Part shown: positions 63,842-64,000 of the stretch, one piece after another
How the letters are laid out: the number at the start of each line of letters is the position of its first letter
How positions within the stretch are numbered: the stretch's first letter is position 1
Source: Planctomycetaceae bacterium
GTDB lineage: Bacteria > Planctomycetota > Planctomycetia > Pirellulales > Pirellulaceae
Assembly (NCBI GenBank): GCA_002709225.1
Contig: PAQH01000007.1
Span: 1-64,000, forward strand
Direction of reading: 5' to 3'
Length of the DNA stretch: 64,000 nt
Position numbers and translations under genes: made by a program
Notes under the pieces: generated by a model
Seen by the model: only the letters and a program-made list of their open reading frames with translations
Told to the model about the DNA's origin: nothing
The model's database searches: none

Positions 63842-64000
63842 TAGCTGTTTCGGTGCGGCGGCCTGGAAATGGGAGCGATGAGACGGTAACGCGGAGTGGC
63901 AAGAAGGAGATCGCCTCCGGTAGTTCCAGACAGGGGGGGAATCATTGCTCGGCCCCGGCCGGGTTGGGTTTACCGCGACGCGGCAAGGGAAGTCTGGTAC
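63842..64000. other. Right-edge stretch, no supported gene
   Basis: About 160 bases after the broken esterase. On the minus strand a short open frame reaches a TGA at 63942 and could be the tail of a gene outside the window, but there is too little to tell. Confidence 0.4.

Noticed and set aside
63942-63998. C-terminal tail of a minus-strand gene at the right edge
   Set aside because: Eighteen open codons ending in a TGA are not enough to support a gene.
1-64000. tRNA, rRNA, CRISPR array, insertion sequence or prophage
   Set aside because: No repeat-spacer arrays, transposase motifs, phage structural genes or cloverleaf-like stretches were noticed; this is a reading by eye, so short RNAs could be missed.

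Overview
The window reads as a piece of a Planctomycete chromosome (phylum level; the species cannot be told from sequence reading alone). The signs are gene families that are strongly expanded in that phylum: two DUF1592-type cytochrome proteins each followed by a DUF1552 protein, a DUF1549/DUF1553 cytochrome protein followed by a DUF1501 protein, a WD40-cytochrome protein beside a second DUF1501 protein, a formylglycine sulfatase, Gfo/Idh/MocA oxidoreductases with Tat signals, a DUF4838 glycosidase-like protein, FG-GAP repeats and many secreted orphan enzymes. Coding density is moderate, gene order is a patchwork of short operons on both strands, and no rRNA, tRNA, CRISPR array, insertion sequence or phage gene was seen.

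Layout. 1-8552: the first codons of an aldo/keto reductase (running off the left edge), a small four-helix membrane protein, an alkaline-phosphatase-fold phosphodiesterase that looks leaderless, an M14 carboxypeptidase, an FAD oxidoreductase, then a minus-strand methyltransferase/membrane-protein pair and a PLP decarboxylase. 8731-13463: a large secreted glycosidase-like protein, a perfect palindrome, and an SLC13 permease with two RCK_C domains. 13521-27647: DUF1592-DUF1552 pair (minus), aminopeptidase P, DUF1549/1553-DUF1501-lipoprotein hydrolase operon (plus), and a sialidase-like gene broken by a stop and a frameshift. 27703-38990: LamG/DUF4838 pair, a DUF1801 protein with a histone-like tail, a TPR-thioredoxin protein, an M23-like protein, a sugar isomerase/epimerase, a propeller protein, a small membrane protein, a sialate O-acetylesterase and a Tat-exported TIM-barrel-like protein. 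39011-49026: FG-GAP/esterase fusion, second DUF1592-DUF1552 pair, WD40-cytochrome and second DUF1501. 49061-55094: an orphan secreted protein, an ankyrin lipoprotein with a duplicated module, a decayed glycosidase remnant, a DUF169 protein and a membrane dipeptidase. 55178-63841: a GHL10-like glycosidase, two divergent Gfo/Idh/MocA oxidoreductases, a sulfatase, a propeller protein and an alpha/beta hydrolase with two frameshifts.

How it fits together. Most proteins carry export signals (Tat, Sec or lipobox) and belong to carbohydrate, sulfate-ester, acetyl-ester or peptide breakdown, so the region looks like a set of small extracytoplasmic degradation modules for complex (probably sulfated or acetylated) glycans and peptides. 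The most striking repeated theme is a heme-binding-like secreted protein paired with a Tat-exported DUF1501 or DUF1552 protein: four such pairs lie within about 36 kb. What these pairs do is not established. Three genes are broken or decayed; some lesions could be assembly errors. All calls are from reading translations and motifs, with no database search.
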